Positions 1 through 9,031 of a DNA stretch of 34,365 nucleotides are shown in pieces. A program made the translations under genes and the position numbers. Position 1 is the first letter of the stretch; each line of letters begins with the position of its first letter. The DNA is from CAZSNT01 sp964607765. Its GTDB lineage: Bacteria > Verrucomicrobiota > Lentisphaeria > Oligosphaerales > JABHEG01. The stretch covers positions 1 through 34,365 of the forward strand of contig CAZSNT010000114.1 in assembly GCA_964607765.1 (NCBI GenBank), read 5' to 3'. The notes beneath the pieces were generated by a model. That model was not told the origin of the DNA. It saw only the letters and a list, made by a program, of their open reading frames with translations, and searched no databases.

Positions 1-95
1 CCTGAGCCGGGTGTCCCGGCGTGCCTCCGGATAGAGCGAAACACCGAGGACACCCGGCTCAGGAGAGCCGGGCTACGGGGGATGTGGGAACCATA
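1..95. repeat. Palindromic repeat family, copy A (cut by window edge)
   Basis: Bases 1-15 and 48-62 form a perfect inverted pair (CCTGAGCCGGGTGTC and its complement). Bases 54-73 form a tight hairpin, CCCGGCTC-agga-GAGCCGGG. The 23 bases at 16-38 recur in reverse complement at 31261-31283, and the right end (about 54-90) recurs around 31348-31380, so this is the same element as the copy near 31221-31380. A related copy lies at 22895-23067. All three are outside intact genes. The element is truncated here by the start of the window. Confidence 0.8.
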
Positions 96-130
96 TGTGA
101 GACTATAGTCATGACCATAGGAGCATTCAG

Positions 131-220
131 ATGATCACCGTGGCGAAGGGAGTGCTGAAGGGCAAAATACTCGCCCATTTTCGGATGGTGGAGGAAACCG
201 GTGAGACACGGAACGCGTGA
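131..220 (+). pseudogene. Truncated Phd/YefM-type antitoxin remnant (29 codons)
   Basis: The frame opens with ATG at 131, has a good ribosome binding site (TAGGAG, 118-123) and stops at 218-220. The product contains LKGKILAHFRMVEETGE, which resembles the conserved start of Phd/YefM (prevent-host-death) antitoxins, where FRxVEETGE is normally followed by a VTDxGxPV segment. Here the frame ends after GETRNA. A +1 shift at about 205 would give ERVTGSVGRED, which loosely resembles the missing segment, so a small deletion is possible. No toxin gene is beside it. Repeats flank it on both sides (1-95 and 262-345). The family call rests on one short motif. Confidence 0.5.
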
Positions 221-448
221 CCGGGAGCGTGGGAAGGGAAGACCGCGCGCAGAAACAGGAATCGGCTCACGGGTACGCTGCGCCCGCAAAATTCGACAGG
301 CCATTCGAATCCAGAGCAATGGACGCGAGCGCACCCGTGAGCCGACACCCTCCCGCGTCAGAGCTGCTACTGCAGTCCGACGTGTCTTCCCGACACAGGT
401 CCTTCTACTGTTAGCAAACGGTCGAGAGAAGCCGAATATTTGCCGTGC
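221..448. other. Non-coding stretch with nested hairpin
   Basis: The stretch lies between the antitoxin remnant and the end of the DUF4139 gene. Bases 262-274 (TCGGCTCACGGGT) pair perfectly with 333-345, and after one mismatch the pairing continues for four more bases. Inside is a small inverted pair, ATTCG at 291-295 and CGAAT at 306-310. The minus-strand operon ends at 449, so the hairpin could help end that transcript, but it has no U-tract. I see no convincing gene in this stretch. Confidence 0.5.
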
Positions 449-2200
449 CTAATCGCGCGTCAGTTCTTCGTCGAGCATCTTCTCCAGCGGTACGAGTGCC
501 GGCGGCGTGCGGCCGGTCGGGTAATCGACCTGGAAGGTGAACATCAACTCCTCGTCGAGCTCCGGTCCGGCGACCACCTCCCATTCGATCACGCCGTTGT
601 CCTTCACCTCGGCGCGCGGCTGCAACTCCAGCAGCGTGACCGTGATGCTGCTGTCCGCGGCAACGGCGAGCTGGTCACGCACCTCGATCTTCGTGCCTTT
701 GCCCACGGCGCCGCTCAGCGTGAGTCGGTAGGTGAGGACCATGCGCGACTGACCGTTGCGCCTGGTCATGCGGCTGGCGGCTCGATCCAGGCTGCGGCTG
801 GCAGTGACGCGCTCCGTCGGGCCCAGGTCCAGGTCGAACAGGTGGTCCTTTTCGACCAGACTGAGTTGGGTCCGGCCCACTACGCGGCCGTCACGAATCA
901 GGCTGGCCGAGCCCGGCAGCAGCACGCGACCGGCCGTGTTACGGATTCGCCCGACCTCGAAAGCACGCCGCGACACGGCCGGGTTCACGCGATACCGCAC
1001 GTGTGCCGGCAACTCGACGCTGCTCAAAGGCACCAGAATCGGTTGGCCGTCCGAGGCGGCCGTGAAGGCGCCGTCGCCATCGGAAACGGTGAGCACACCG
1101 AGGTGCCTCACGTGCCGGCAGAGCGCGGCGGCCTGGGCCAGGTTGGCCAGCACGTCGTCCATGACTTTCTTGCTCGGCTTCTCTTTTGCCATGGCCTCCT
1201 GCCAGGCCTTGTGCAGTGCGAGCAGGTCGGCGCTGTAACTGCCGGCCGTGCGCACGCCTGCCGGCGGCCCGGCCGGGAGCGCGCACTTCGGCTTCCCGGG
1301 AGCGGACAGTTGCCACGCAGCGAGCTGCGGAGGCATCTGGGCAGCGTAGGGATGGGACGCTGAGAGGGCGACCGGAACGCCTGCCCAATCTTCACCTGTC
1401 GCCTGCTGCACTACGCCCTGTGCCTGAATCGCAACCTTCCCACCGTCGCGCAGCGTCACGCTGTGTTCGGGATACCAGCTTGCGCCGGCGATCAGGTAGC
1501 TGAGGGAGAGGGCGACCGGGCCCGGCTTGAGCACAACCAGGTCGACGAAAATCTCCGTGGTCTGGTCCGCCTTCTTCTTCTTGGTCTCGTCCCGCTCCTT
1601 CTCCCTCTTCTTCAGGTCTTCCTGCAGATCCAACAGCGTGACCTTCAGCGCCGCGGTTTTGCCCACAGTCTCCAGTCGCGCCTGCTCAAGGTAATCGTTG
1701 ACCTCCTTCAGCTCCGCCGCGTTGACCTGCCGTTCCACGGCCTCACGCGGCAGCTTCTGCAGCTGCCAGGGCATGAGCTCGTTCAGGTGTTTGAGATGGG
1801 TCTCCAAGGCCGCGATCTCAGCCGTGGTCTTCTCGATGCTGCCCTTGGCGATCTCGACAGCCTTCTCGGCCGCCTTCAGGCTTTCCTCCGGATCGAAGAA
1901 CGCCGTGGCCCGCCGAGCCCGGGCCGAGACAATGCGAGCCGTGTCCGGCTTGCCACAGTCGGCCTGGACAGACTTGAGCGCGATCCACGCGGGCAGATCA
2001 CGAAGTACGAACGCGTGGCGGCCGGGCTCCAGCGTTGCCTCGGCCTGGCGCCGCACACGGGCCCACCCCGGATAGACCTCCACGCCGCTGATCGAGCTGT
2101 CCAGTTGCTGTGTGGCAGCCACACAGCAGCCTGCGGTGGCAAGCCCCACATACAAGCGCACTATCGGATGGCATCGGTTTGCTCTGGCTGGTGCCGTCAT
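449..2200 (-). CDS. DUF4139 domain protein (mucoidy-inhibitor MuiA-like)
   Basis: This 583-residue protein has a hydrophobic N-terminal export segment (about residues 13-30). A DUF4140-like domain follows (about 38-105; SGVEVYPGWARVRRQAE matches the usual opening), then a charged coiled coil (about 105-205) and a DUF4139 beta-rich domain from about 215 to the end. The motif SYLIAGASWYPEHSVTLRDG fits the conserved start of DUF4139. Members of this family are exported and their biochemical role is unknown. The ATG at 2200 has a strong GGGAGG site six bases upstream. The gene starts 50 bases after the giant membrane protein and is the last gene of the sigma-factor operon. Domain identity is fairly secure; function is not. 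Confidence 0.85.
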   Translation of the reverse strand: MTAPARANRCHPIVRLYVGLATAGCCVAATQQLDSSISGVEVYPGWARVRRQAEATLEPGRHAFVLRDLPAWIALKSVQADCGKPDTARIVSARARRATAFFDPEESLKAAEKAVEIAKGSIEKTTAEIAALETHLKHLNELMPWQLQKLPREAVERQVNAAELKEVNDYLEQARLETVGKTAALKVTLLDLQEDLKKREKERDETKKKKADQTTEIFVDLVVLKPGPVALSLSYLIAGASWYPEHSVTLRDGGKVAIQAQGVVQQATGEDWAGVPVALSASHPYAAQMPPQLAAWQLSAPGKPKCALPAGPPAGVRTAGSYSADLLALHKAWQEAMAKEKPSKKVMDDVLANLAQAAALCRHVRHLGVLTVSDGDGAFTAASDGQPILVPLSSVELPAHVRYRVNPAVSRRAFEVGRIRNTAGRVLLPGSASLIRDGRVVGRTQLSLVEKDHLFDLDLGPTERVTASRSLDRAASRMTRRNGQSRMVLTYRLTLSGAVGKGTKIEVRDQLAVAADSSITVTLLELQPRAEVKDNGVIEWEVVAGPELDEELMFTFQVDYPTGRTPPALVPLEKMLDEELTRD

Positions 2201-2250
2201 TCTGACCTCCCTGCCGTCTTTGGCTTCGCGTCAATCGTTGTCAATCGCTG

Positions 2251-5200
2251 TTATTTGGGCGCTGCGGCCCCGGGCTCAGCATCCTCGTCTTCGGACGCTT
2301 GGTCCGGCTCCGCCGCCGGTGCCGTGTCCTCGCCCCCTTGGTCCGCTTCCGCCGCGGCTTCTTCGTCAGCGACAGGCGCGGGCTCGCCGGCCGGCGTTTC
2401 GTCTTCCGCCATGTCTGTCGCCGCGGGTCCCGAGTCCGTCGCCACTTCGGCCTGCTGCTCCTGCGCAGCCGGCTTGGGCTTACGCTCGCGCCGCGGCCGG
2501 GTCATCAGTCGCGTCCACGTGCGGCCGGCGACAGGCGCCGCGCCGAACAGCAGCGTCAGGAACAGCGCCAACCCAACCGCCCACGCCGCAGCCTGGGCTG
2601 TACGGCGCGCGGGGACGGGCCGTGCTCTGAACTGCACACGCATGGCCGCGTTGCGCTCCACCTGCAGCGGGCGCCGGAACAACAGAACACGGCCGTGAAG
2701 CGGCGGCTTGACCTCCAACTGCAGCGTGGTCCGGGCAGCCGCTTCCTGAATGTCGATGATCCGGTTCGTGATGCGCTCCAGGTTGTCGCTGTCCGTCTTG
2801 CTGAGCGAGCCCTGCAGCCGTTCAGCCTGCTCTTGCGTGAAATTCTCGCCCAACGTCTGCACCGGCACCTGTTGCGTCGTCTGCGCCTGCTCGACCTGAC
2901 GCACGTCATTGCGGCGCCCGACCAGCCCAACAACTGCCTGCTGCTTCAGTAACCGGCGCAGGTTGACCCGGGCATCCTCGTTCAGCGACTTGTCCGAGAC
3001 ACTGTAATTGAACGCCTGCGAGAACGCCTGACGCGCCGCCTTCTGCTGACCTTTGCGAGCCAACTGCATGCCCTGCTTCTGCAGCTCGACAGCTTTCTGC
3101 AGGTCCGCCGCCATGACGCGCCGGTTTTCCGCCTCGTACGCGTTGATGTCGTACCGCGAAACCTGCACCTGATCAGTCCACTTCTCGTCCGCGGACAGTG
3201 TGCCGTCGAAGTCGTGGTACGTGAACTCCTTCGGCACGTAAAACGCCCAGCTGATGTTGCGCAGCGGCAAATCGAACCGCGGCCCTTCGTACTCGTGCCG
3301 ACGCATACTGGCGCGCCGTGCACGCGGGATGACATAGATCAGATCGACATCAACGGTCAGTTCCGCGCCCGTGCTCTGGGGCAGCGGGATCAGCAGGCTT
3401 CTGCCGCCGCTGTCGTCATCCGTGAACGAGGGTGTCCGGGACTGCCGGTCCACCAGCAGCGACCAAATGTTGGAGTTCGCCGGCAGCTGCGCGTGCAGGT
3501 GCCGCTTCCCCCCGGCCCGCAGCGTCAGTTTCACCTCGTGAATGGTATCTCTCTGACGGCTCACCACCGTGGTCAGATTCGCTTTCACCACTTCGGCGCG
3601 CAGCGTTGCCGCGGCCTCGTGCCGGGACGCATCGAGCTCCAGCGCATAGTCAGCGGATGGACTGGTGTAGCAGAATGCGGCATCGGCCAGCTCACCGGCC
3701 CCGAACTTGGTGGGTACGCTCCGCGCCTCGGCTGGCTGCAGCGACGGGCTCACCGACACGGTGGCCAGTTCGACCCGAGCCGTGGTGCGGACAACCACGT
3801 ACCCACGCTGCAGATCGGCTTCCACTGCGGTCAGCGGCCCGATCGGCACACGGCCCTCGTCCTGACTGAACCGGGTCTCGTAGCTGACCTCCAGCGGGTA
3901 CGGCCGGTCGAACCACTTGCCGGTCAATTCCACGCGCCACAGGCCCTGCTCCGGATCGACCAGTTCCTTCCTGGCGATCTCAGGGCCGTTGATCAGCAAC
4001 CCCAGAGCATCGGGCGCAACCGTCAGATTGAATGTCTTCGCGCCCGCGTTCTGGAAGCGGTAACGCAGGTAGTGCCGGTGACGAACCAGCCCGTCCGAGA
4101 CTTCGGCCAAATGCAGGAAGTCGACACTGATGCGGGGCGCGATGACTTCGGACTGAAGCGTCAGCGTCCACTCGGCCCGCAGCATCTTGAACGCGAGCGC
4201 CGGCTTGCGCTGCTGCCGCAGACGCGCAACATCCAGCTCACTGACTCCCTCACGCGTGGCAACGCCGAGCCGCACGCCCCGTTCGGCCGTAATAATCAGC
4301 TGCCCCCGGTGTTTGAGCACGTCACGCACCGCAGTGCGCGGCACGGGTATGTCCCTGGGCAGTTCGTTCACCGCACGACTCAGAGCCAGGTTGACGGCCG
4401 TGGCGCCGAGCAACTGCTTCTTGAAGTGGATCCTGGCCAGGCGCTGCCCGCCCTCCTCCAACTCGTCCCAGTGGCTCAACGCGTCGCAGGTGAGGCTGTC
4501 CACGTCATAGCCCTCCGGCAGCTCGATGTCGATCCAGAACACACCGGCCTTGGCAATCTCCGTGTTGACCGTGGTGTTGAAAACCAGCCGCTCGTCCGCC
4601 ACATCGAACGTGGCACTCTCGTCGGTCCGCAACTCCGGTGTCACCGCAACCACGTCCACGCCCACGGCGGCATCCGGAGCAGCAACCCGGTAGGCGTGCA
4701 GCACGTCGGTGTGCTTCTTGGCGTCGATACGTGCGAGCAGCTTGCTCGCTTGCCGTTTGAAGTCGTCGATGTTCATGGGCTGCGGATGGTCCTGCACAGT
4801 GAGGGTGACCAGCGAACTGGCCAGCACACCCAGCACGCCATGCTGGCGCGACGCTTCATCCACCACAAGCGGCCGAATGCGCGCCTGATAGGGCATGGAC
4901 TTGGCGGTGATCTGTGTCATGACAGCCATCTCGTAGTCGGCGGTGATCGGCTGGTCCATGCCCACGTAGAGGGCGTGCTCGACCGGGTCGAAACGCCAGT
5001 TGCCGATCTTCTCGCCTTCCACGCGCGTGACGGTCATGTCCTCCGGAATGCGGAACACAACGCGCGACAGCTCGCCCTGTGCCACGCGCAGACGCGCCGC
5101 GTGCATACACTCGATCAGGCCGCTGTCCGCTCGGCCGAGGCTGACGATCTCCGCGTAGAACACGGTCTCTTCGAGCTTTGTGATGCGGCCGCGCGGCTTC

Positions 5201-8200
5201 CATGTGAACGTCAGGTCGCGGTGTGGCTGCAGCACGGCAGCGACCTCGGTCCGTGTCTCGGTCTCGGTGCGTTTCAGGAACACGGCCTCGGGCGCCTCCA
5301 CCTCCCAGCCCTTCTCCGGGAATATGAACTGCACGCGGTTGGTGAGTGCGGGCGGCATGGGCATGCTGAAGGTGCGCGGGTCGGTATCGTCCTCCTTGCG
5401 CTCGGGCAGCGGAAACAGCACCTGCACAGCCAATTGATGCTTGCCTGGCGGGATGCCCAGCACGTAACTGCCCGCCTCCGTGGTCAGTTGGATCCCGGGA
5501 TCGGTCGGCGCGGCCAGCAGCATGGCGGACGCGGGAGCAATCGGCAACAGCAGGCTCTTCTCCGTGTCGACATCGAGCTTCAGGTCCGTCAGGAGGCTGT
5601 TCTTCTTCACGTTGACGGTCACTTCTACACGCTCGATGTGCGTGTCGCGGCCGAAGACGAGCGGTGGCGCGGCCCGGCGTTTGGCCGCGGTTTTGGCGGA
5701 GACTTCAGTCGTGCCTGCCACACCGAACGCGAGAACGGCCAGCAGCGCCGCGGTGCCGGCTGCGCTGCGGCGTGGGGCGACACCGGCCCCTCGCCGGAGC
5801 AGCAGCGGCACCCAGAGCAGCACGGCCAACCCCCAGGTCAACGCGTGCTGCGCAATCCGGGCCCCCGCCTCGAACTGCAGCGAAATCCCCAACACCGCCG
5901 CCGCGGCGACAGCGAACAGCCACGTGCGACCACGCGGCAGGCGCATCCCTCTGACGACTGCGATCACGGCGAGCACGCCAAGCAGGAAGACCACGCTCAG
6001 GGACATGTGCTCACGCCACAGCGGCGCCGCGCTGACACTGGCCGACATGGCCGCTGCTTCGTCGAGATCGAGGACCTGCGTGAAGGTCAGCGTGTTGGAG
6101 TGCATCCGCTGCTGCCACACACGACCCGCCTCGCGGCACGCCACAATCCCTTGAATCAACAGCGCAACGCCGAACAGCAACACGGCAATACGCCCCAGCC
6201 AACGCCGCGGGAACAGCAGGGCCACCACGACAAACCCCAAAGCGACCAGCAGGCAGACAAGCGGCGGCCCGAACGTGAACACCTCGACCCAGGCCTCCAC
6301 AATCCGCGCCGTGAATCGCGTAAAGAAGGACCCCGACGCCTGTGCCGCGCCCATGCTGCCGCGGCCGCCGGGACGCAGCACCCAGCCTTCCGGTACGCGA
6401 AGCCGCCAGTCAGCGTACGTGGAGCGGACCAGGCACGGCGGCAACTGCAGAGCCAACCCACCGGTCCAGCCCAGCTTGCCGTGGACTTGGCCATACTCCA
6501 CCTCGACCGTGATGGGAGCGTTCGGATTGCGCTGCCGTTTCAGCGGGATCTTCAGCGTGTCGTTGTCCGTAGCGGCCGAAACACGAGTCGTGCGCTCCCC
6601 GCCCTGCGGCGTCTTCTCCACAATACGCGTGCCCCACACTTTCAACGCCTTCGGCACGGTCAGATTCAGGAACTGCGCCGACGAATTCTTCACCGTGTAG
6701 CGTACGCGCGTCACCGATTCGGCGTGCCCCTTCTCGTCCAGCGACAGATACGTATCCGCGCTCGTGAACTCCACCATCACGGTCGGCGTGGCGCCGCGTG
6801 CGTACGCATTGACCTGCACCTGCAACTCGTGCGGACTGCGCACGTATTTGTAGCTGCTCAACGTCGGGGAGCTCACCAGCAGCCGGTACTGCGCGGGCGT
6901 CTCTTCGTCGCCGATCGGGATCAGCGCCGGGTCACTGGCCGACTCGGACACGCGCACGTCCAGATGGCTCGCGACCGTGATGAAGCCGGTCTCCGTTTCG
7001 ACGTTCGCGCAGTTGATGCCGCCGGCCAGCGCCGTGCCGCCATCCTCGAACCGTTGCGTGTACGTGATGCCCAGGTTGTAATCGCCCACAACCTTCCGTG
7101 CCAGCTTCACCGTCCACAGACCGTCACGCTGATACCAGCGACTCACGTCAAGCCCGATGAACTCCACGTTGCCGAGCTCGTCAGGGATCGAGAAGCTCAA
7201 CTCGTCGACCGGCGCGCCCGAAATGAAATAGGTCACCGTCACGCTGCCGTAGGCGATGCCGTCGCCCAGCGACAGCAGGTGGAACGTCTCGGCCCGGATC
7301 GACGCGGGACGCTCCTCGACCGGAAGCCGCAGCACCCAGCCCGCTTCCCGGAAGCGCCAGGCAAACTGCGCGTCCGCAACGCGCATCGGCACGGACCGCG
7401 TGTGGACCTGACGCAGCCCGGTCGTCTCGGGCGCATCGATGTGCACGCCCGCATCGCTGGTCACCGCGATGAAGCCGCGCTCATTCCTGGACCCGCGCAC
7501 GGAGAGGTTGCTCAGCTCCTGTGTCGCGCCCAACGGGCTCTTGCCCATCTCGAGACGGAACTGGATCAGCACCCGCCCCATCACCGGCGCCTTGAACTCG
7601 ACCAGCAACTCGCGGCTGCCCCCATCTTCGCCCCTCACGTCCTTCACCGAGTGGTCCGCAACCTGTCCCCCCGTCAAGTTCGCCACAATGAAGCCCGGCG
7701 GCAGGTCCACGTGCAGACGCCGGATCGGCGCGTCGCGTACCTCCAACTCCAGCTCGCCGTCCACTGTCAGGTCATCGTCCTTGACCGCAGCCACCAGCCG
7801 GTGCTCCGTGTCGTAGGTCGGCACGATGTCCGCCAACGACACTTCCGCCTGGTACGGCGTGGCGGCAAATGCGTAGTAGAACGCCTTCGTCTTCGGCGGC
7901 GTGCGCGGCTGGTCTTTGGACAGTGACGCGCGCGGAAACGCGGTCGGATCGATCTGTGACAGGCCCGTGCTCTGCTTGATCTGCAGCTGGATCGCGCTGT
8001 TCGTGCCCAACGCCAGGAACCCGTCGGCACGCGTGCCGTCCAGCGGCTGGACCACGGGCAGCTCCAGATCGGTCGGGAACCGTTCCAGGGCCATCTCGCC
8101 CAAGACCTGCAGACGGTACTGCTTCTCCAGCTTCCGGTTCAGCCGGACCACCAGCGACCGGGCCGCATCGGCCTCGGTCAGGTGCCAGTCCTGGACGTGA

Positions 8201-8922
8201 TCGCCACGGACCTGAGTGACGTTCAGCTTCGGCGGAATGCCGAAACGCAGCTCCTGCAGCTTGCCCTGACTGATCTCGTAATTGAACAGCGTGTCCAGGA
8301 CCAGGGCGCCCTGGCTGATCGTCACGATTGTGTTCGCCTCACTCGCTACGAGGAGCTTGGCTTCGATCTTCGGGACCTTGACCTGCCAGCGAGCCGTGAA
8401 CGGCTTGTCCAGCGCCAGCGTGCCCGTCACCAGCAGCTTCTCGCCCTGCTCCTCACGCTCGATCTGCACCGTGCCCGGCAGCTTGAGCTCCAGATCCTTC
8501 CGGTCCGCGTCGATCCGCACACGCCGCACACGGCCGCCGGGTACGTTGAACATCACCGCGCGCCAGTTGGGGGTCGTCGGATCCTTCTCGGACTTCGCCA
8601 CAAACGAGGCCTTGATCGTCGTGCCCGTGCTGCCCTTGTCAAGGACAACCAGGTAGCTCTTCTTCGCCGCGTCGTAGCGCAAGTGCCAACCTGCCCCCTG
8701 CGGAACGCCGGTCAGAGAGACATTGCCGCTTACCAGCGGAATCTCGGCGCCGATCCGGTGACCTGAAGCCGTGCAGGAGAGGTCGAAACTGAATTCCTCC
8801 CCCTGCACGCGCGCGGCAATCTCCAAGTCCGTGATCGCTGTTCGGTCCTGCCAGCCTGCGCCGAACGCCGTGGCAGTGAGCACCATTCCGAAAAGAACCA
8901 GTGTTGCAGCCTGCTTGATCAT
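2251..8922 (-). CDS. Giant exported membrane protein, two duplicated beta-rich halves
   Basis: This 2223-residue protein is of no family I can name. I chose the ATG at 8922 because it has AGAGGA just upstream and opens a clear signal peptide (MIKQAATLVLFGMVLTATAFG); an upstream in-frame start at 9003 has no such support. Residues 25-880 are a beta-rich ectodomain. A hydrophobic block of about five membrane segments spans roughly 884-1080, and its last part looks like an internal signal peptide. A second ectodomain runs to about 2110, ending in helical, coiled-coil segments. A final membrane helix (about 2113-2135) leads to an acidic Ala/Glu/Asp/Pro tail. The two ectodomains align with each other, for example SQGKLQELRFGIPPKLNVTQ with AQGELSRVVFRIPEDMTVTR. 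It sits between the anti-sigma/VWA gene and the DUF4139 gene. Confidence 0.85.
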   Translation of the reverse strand: MIKQAATLVLFGMVLTATAFGAGWQDRTAITDLEIAARVQGEEFSFDLSCTASGHRIGAEIPLVSGNVSLTGVPQGAGWHLRYDAAKKSYLVVLDKGSTGTTIKASFVAKSEKDPTTPNWRAVMFNVPGGRVRRVRIDADRKDLELKLPGTVQIEREEQGEKLLVTGTLALDKPFTARWQVKVPKIEAKLLVASEANTIVTISQGALVLDTLFNYEISQGKLQELRFGIPPKLNVTQVRGDHVQDWHLTEADAARSLVVRLNRKLEKQYRLQVLGEMALERFPTDLELPVVQPLDGTRADGFLALGTNSAIQLQIKQSTGLSQIDPTAFPRASLSKDQPRTPPKTKAFYYAFAATPYQAEVSLADIVPTYDTEHRLVAAVKDDDLTVDGELELEVRDAPIRRLHVDLPPGFIVANLTGGQVADHSVKDVRGEDGGSRELLVEFKAPVMGRVLIQFRLEMGKSPLGATQELSNLSVRGSRNERGFIAVTSDAGVHIDAPETTGLRQVHTRSVPMRVADAQFAWRFREAGWVLRLPVEERPASIRAETFHLLSLGDGIAYGSVTVTYFISGAPVDELSFSIPDELGNVEFIGLDVSRWYQRDGLWTVKLARKVVGDYNLGITYTQRFEDGGTALAGGINCANVETETGFITVASHLDVRVSESASDPALIPIGDEETPAQYRLLVSSPTLSSYKYVRSPHELQVQVNAYARGATPTVMVEFTSADTYLSLDEKGHAESVTRVRYTVKNSSAQFLNLTVPKALKVWGTRIVEKTPQGGERTTRVSAATDNDTLKIPLKRQRNPNAPITVEVEYGQVHGKLGWTGGLALQLPPCLVRSTYADWRLRVPEGWVLRPGGRGSMGAAQASGSFFTRFTARIVEAWVEVFTFGPPLVCLLVALGFVVVALLFPRRWLGRIAVLLFGVALLIQGIVACREAGRVWQQRMHSNTLTFTQVLDLDEAAAMSASVSAAPLWREHMSLSVVFLLGVLAVIAVVRGMRLPRGRTWLFAVAAAAVLGISLQFEAGARIAQHALTWGLAVLLWVPLLLRRGAGVAPRRSAAGTAALLAVLAFGVAGTTEVSAKTAAKRRAAPPLVFGRDTHIERVEVTVNVKKNSLLTDLKLDVDTEKSLLLPIAPASAMLLAAPTDPGIQLTTEAGSYVLGIPPGKHQLAVQVLFPLPERKEDDTDPRTFSMPMPPALTNRVQFIFPEKGWEVEAPEAVFLKRTETETRTEVAAVLQPHRDLTFTWKPRGRITKLEETVFYAEIVSLGRADSGLIECMHAARLRVAQGELSRVVFRIPEDMTVTRVEGEKIGNWRFDPVEHALYVGMDQPITADYEMAVMTQITAKSMPYQARIRPLVVDEASRQHGVLGVLASSLVTLTVQDHPQPMNIDDFKRQASKLLARIDAKKHTDVLHAYRVAAPDAAVGVDVVAVTPELRTDESATFDVADERLVFNTTVNTEIAKAGVFWIDIELPEGYDVDSLTCDALSHWDELEEGGQRLARIHFKKQLLGATAVNLALSRAVNELPRDIPVPRTAVRDVLKHRGQLIITAERGVRLGVATREGVSELDVARLRQQRKPALAFKMLRAEWTLTLQSEVIAPRISVDFLHLAEVSDGLVRHRHYLRYRFQNAGAKTFNLTVAPDALGLLINGPEIARKELVDPEQGLWRVELTGKWFDRPYPLEVSYETRFSQDEGRVPIGPLTAVEADLQRGYVVVRTTARVELATVSVSPSLQPAEARSVPTKFGAGELADAAFCYTSPSADYALELDASRHEAAATLRAEVVKANLTTVVSRQRDTIHEVKLTLRAGGKRHLHAQLPANSNIWSLLVDRQSRTPSFTDDDSGGRSLLIPLPQSTGAELTVDVDLIYVIPRARRASMRRHEYEGPRFDLPLRNISWAFYVPKEFTYHDFDGTLSADEKWTDQVQVSRYDINAYEAENRRVMAADLQKAVELQKQGMQLARKGQQKAARQAFSQAFNYSVSDKSLNEDARVNLRRLLKQQAVVGLVGRRNDVRQVEQAQTTQQVPVQTLGENFTQEQAERLQGSLSKTDSDNLERITNRIIDIQEAAARTTLQLEVKPPLHGRVLLFRRPLQVERNAAMRVQFRARPVPARRTAQAAAWAVGLALFLTLLFGAAPVAGRTWTRLMTRPRRERKPKPAAQEQQAEVATDSGPAATDMAEDETPAGEPAPVADEEAAAEADQGGEDTAPAAEPDQASEDEDAEPGAAAPK

Positions 8923-9031
8923 GGTCGGTCCTCTCATGTAACCCCGGATCCGAAAATGTGCGGTTTTCTTACTCATATCGTCAGCTATCCGTGTTGTTGT
9001 CAACGCCGTGTAAAGCGTTGTAAAAAGGTTG

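Noticed and set aside
3214..7926. A 1570-codon open frame on the plus strand inside the giant membrane protein gene
   Set aside because: It is fully antisense to a well-supported minus-strand gene. Its product is rich in Arg, His, Gln and Pro with no domain or signal, as expected from a high-GC shadow frame.
8923..9003. The upstream ATG for the giant membrane protein
   Set aside because: The extra 27 residues are polar, lack a ribosome binding site and would put the signal peptide inside the protein.
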